A stretch of DNA of 64,000 bases, taken from assembly GCF_001625215.2 (NCBI RefSeq), contig NC_030383.2, positions 54,866,380 through 54,930,379 on the forward strand. Direction: 5' to 3'. A model generated the notes under the pieces. It searched no databases. It saw only the letters and a list, made by a program, of their open reading frames with translations, and had not been told where the DNA came from. Of the stretch, positions 63,521 to 64,000 are shown in pieces; position 1 is the stretch's first letter; each line of letters opens with the position of its first letter. This stretch comes from Daucus carota subsp. sativus. Taxonomy: Eukaryota > Streptophyta > Magnoliopsida > Apiales > Apiaceae. The position numbers and the translations under genes were made by a program.

Positions 63521-64000
63521 CTAGCAAAAGAAGAAAAAGTTATTTTAAGTATCATATCCTACCTTAATGTGCATAAGGGAAGATAATAACAATTGAATAA
63601 ACAGCTCTCTTTTGTATAAAACATAACAATTATCATTCGAGACATATTTACAGCGAATGAATTAACAATACACTGTGCTGTATTATAATACAGGCTGATA
63701 GGATCCAAAGAATTACCATCAAACTTTTACAGTGCTCAACTTTAAGCACAGATGCGGGCAAATAGATAAACCTGACATAGCCATTGCAGAAATGTTTTCG
63801 TTAATTAAAGACACCTATCCCTGAAAGAAATTAAAGCAACTCTGCTGTCGCCCAACTATAGACGTTCACAAAAAATGCATAACTATTTAATGAAGGGAAA
63901 ATCCTAGAGAAAAGAAGGGAGCCTAAACTCTAAAAAAGATCTATCTAATAATGATAAGCCCCAAAAAAAGAAGAAAAGGCAGAATCTCTTTTCAGAACAA
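63521..64000 (-). other. Intron of the NUP88-like gene
   Basis: No further exon can be picked out with confidence before the window ends; AT-rich with poly-A/T runs. Treated as intron on the assumption that upstream exons lie outside. Confidence 0.4.

Overview
The window is plant nuclear DNA, from a eudicot and possibly an asterid (the clade is inferred from how the proteins look, not measured). The evidence is multi-exon genes with GT-AG introns, very AT-rich spacers, many MITEs with clear target-site duplications (TSDs), and plant-only genes such as the brassinosteroid P450 CYP90A1/CPD.

Layout. (1) 571-4898, +: a complete 11-exon gene for the anthranilate synthase alpha subunit (ASA), plastid tryptophan biosynthesis. 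(2) 5.9-29.1 kb, +: a tandem array of two-exon genes for DC1 (Cys/His-rich, C1-like) proteins, here called DC1-1 to DC1-6. Only DC1-2 (619 aa) and DC1-4 (611 aa) look intact. DC1-1 lost its 3' half, DC1-3 carries two nonsense codons, DC1-5 carries a hAT MITE and a frameshift, and DC1-6 is an 86-bp remnant. Broken pieces of the neighbouring ASA gene lie upstream of DC1-3, -4 and -5, so the duplicated unit included the 3' part of ASA. A separate duplicated block (15.65-16.80 and 29.13-30.43 kb) carries an exon fragment that looks like a PXN-type peroxisomal carrier. (3) 30.66-31.11 kb, -: a small PH-domain protein (PH1-like). (4) 33.10-37.03 kb, -: a Ser/Thr/Pro-rich basic protein of the plant BPP / At2g40070 kind. 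(5) 39.90-43.01 kb, -: a five-exon Yippee-like zinc-binding protein. (6) 43.0-55.3 kb: a long gene-poor stretch with MITEs and a Helitron nested in a Stowaway. (7) 55.28-60.28 kb, +: an eight-exon CYP90A1/CPD P450. (8) 62.24 kb to the right edge, -: the last two exons of a NUP88/MOS7-like nucleoporin.

The genes do not form a pathway together; the neighbourhood is ordinary plant synteny. The most interesting part is the DC1 array: repeated duplication, exon-level mosaicism (DC1-4 combines exon 1 of one subtype with exon 2 of another), a changed promoter in DC1-4/-5, and transposon insertions datable against the duplications. I found no convincing new molecular system. All exon boundaries were assigned by eye from reading frame, GT-AG signals and family conservation.
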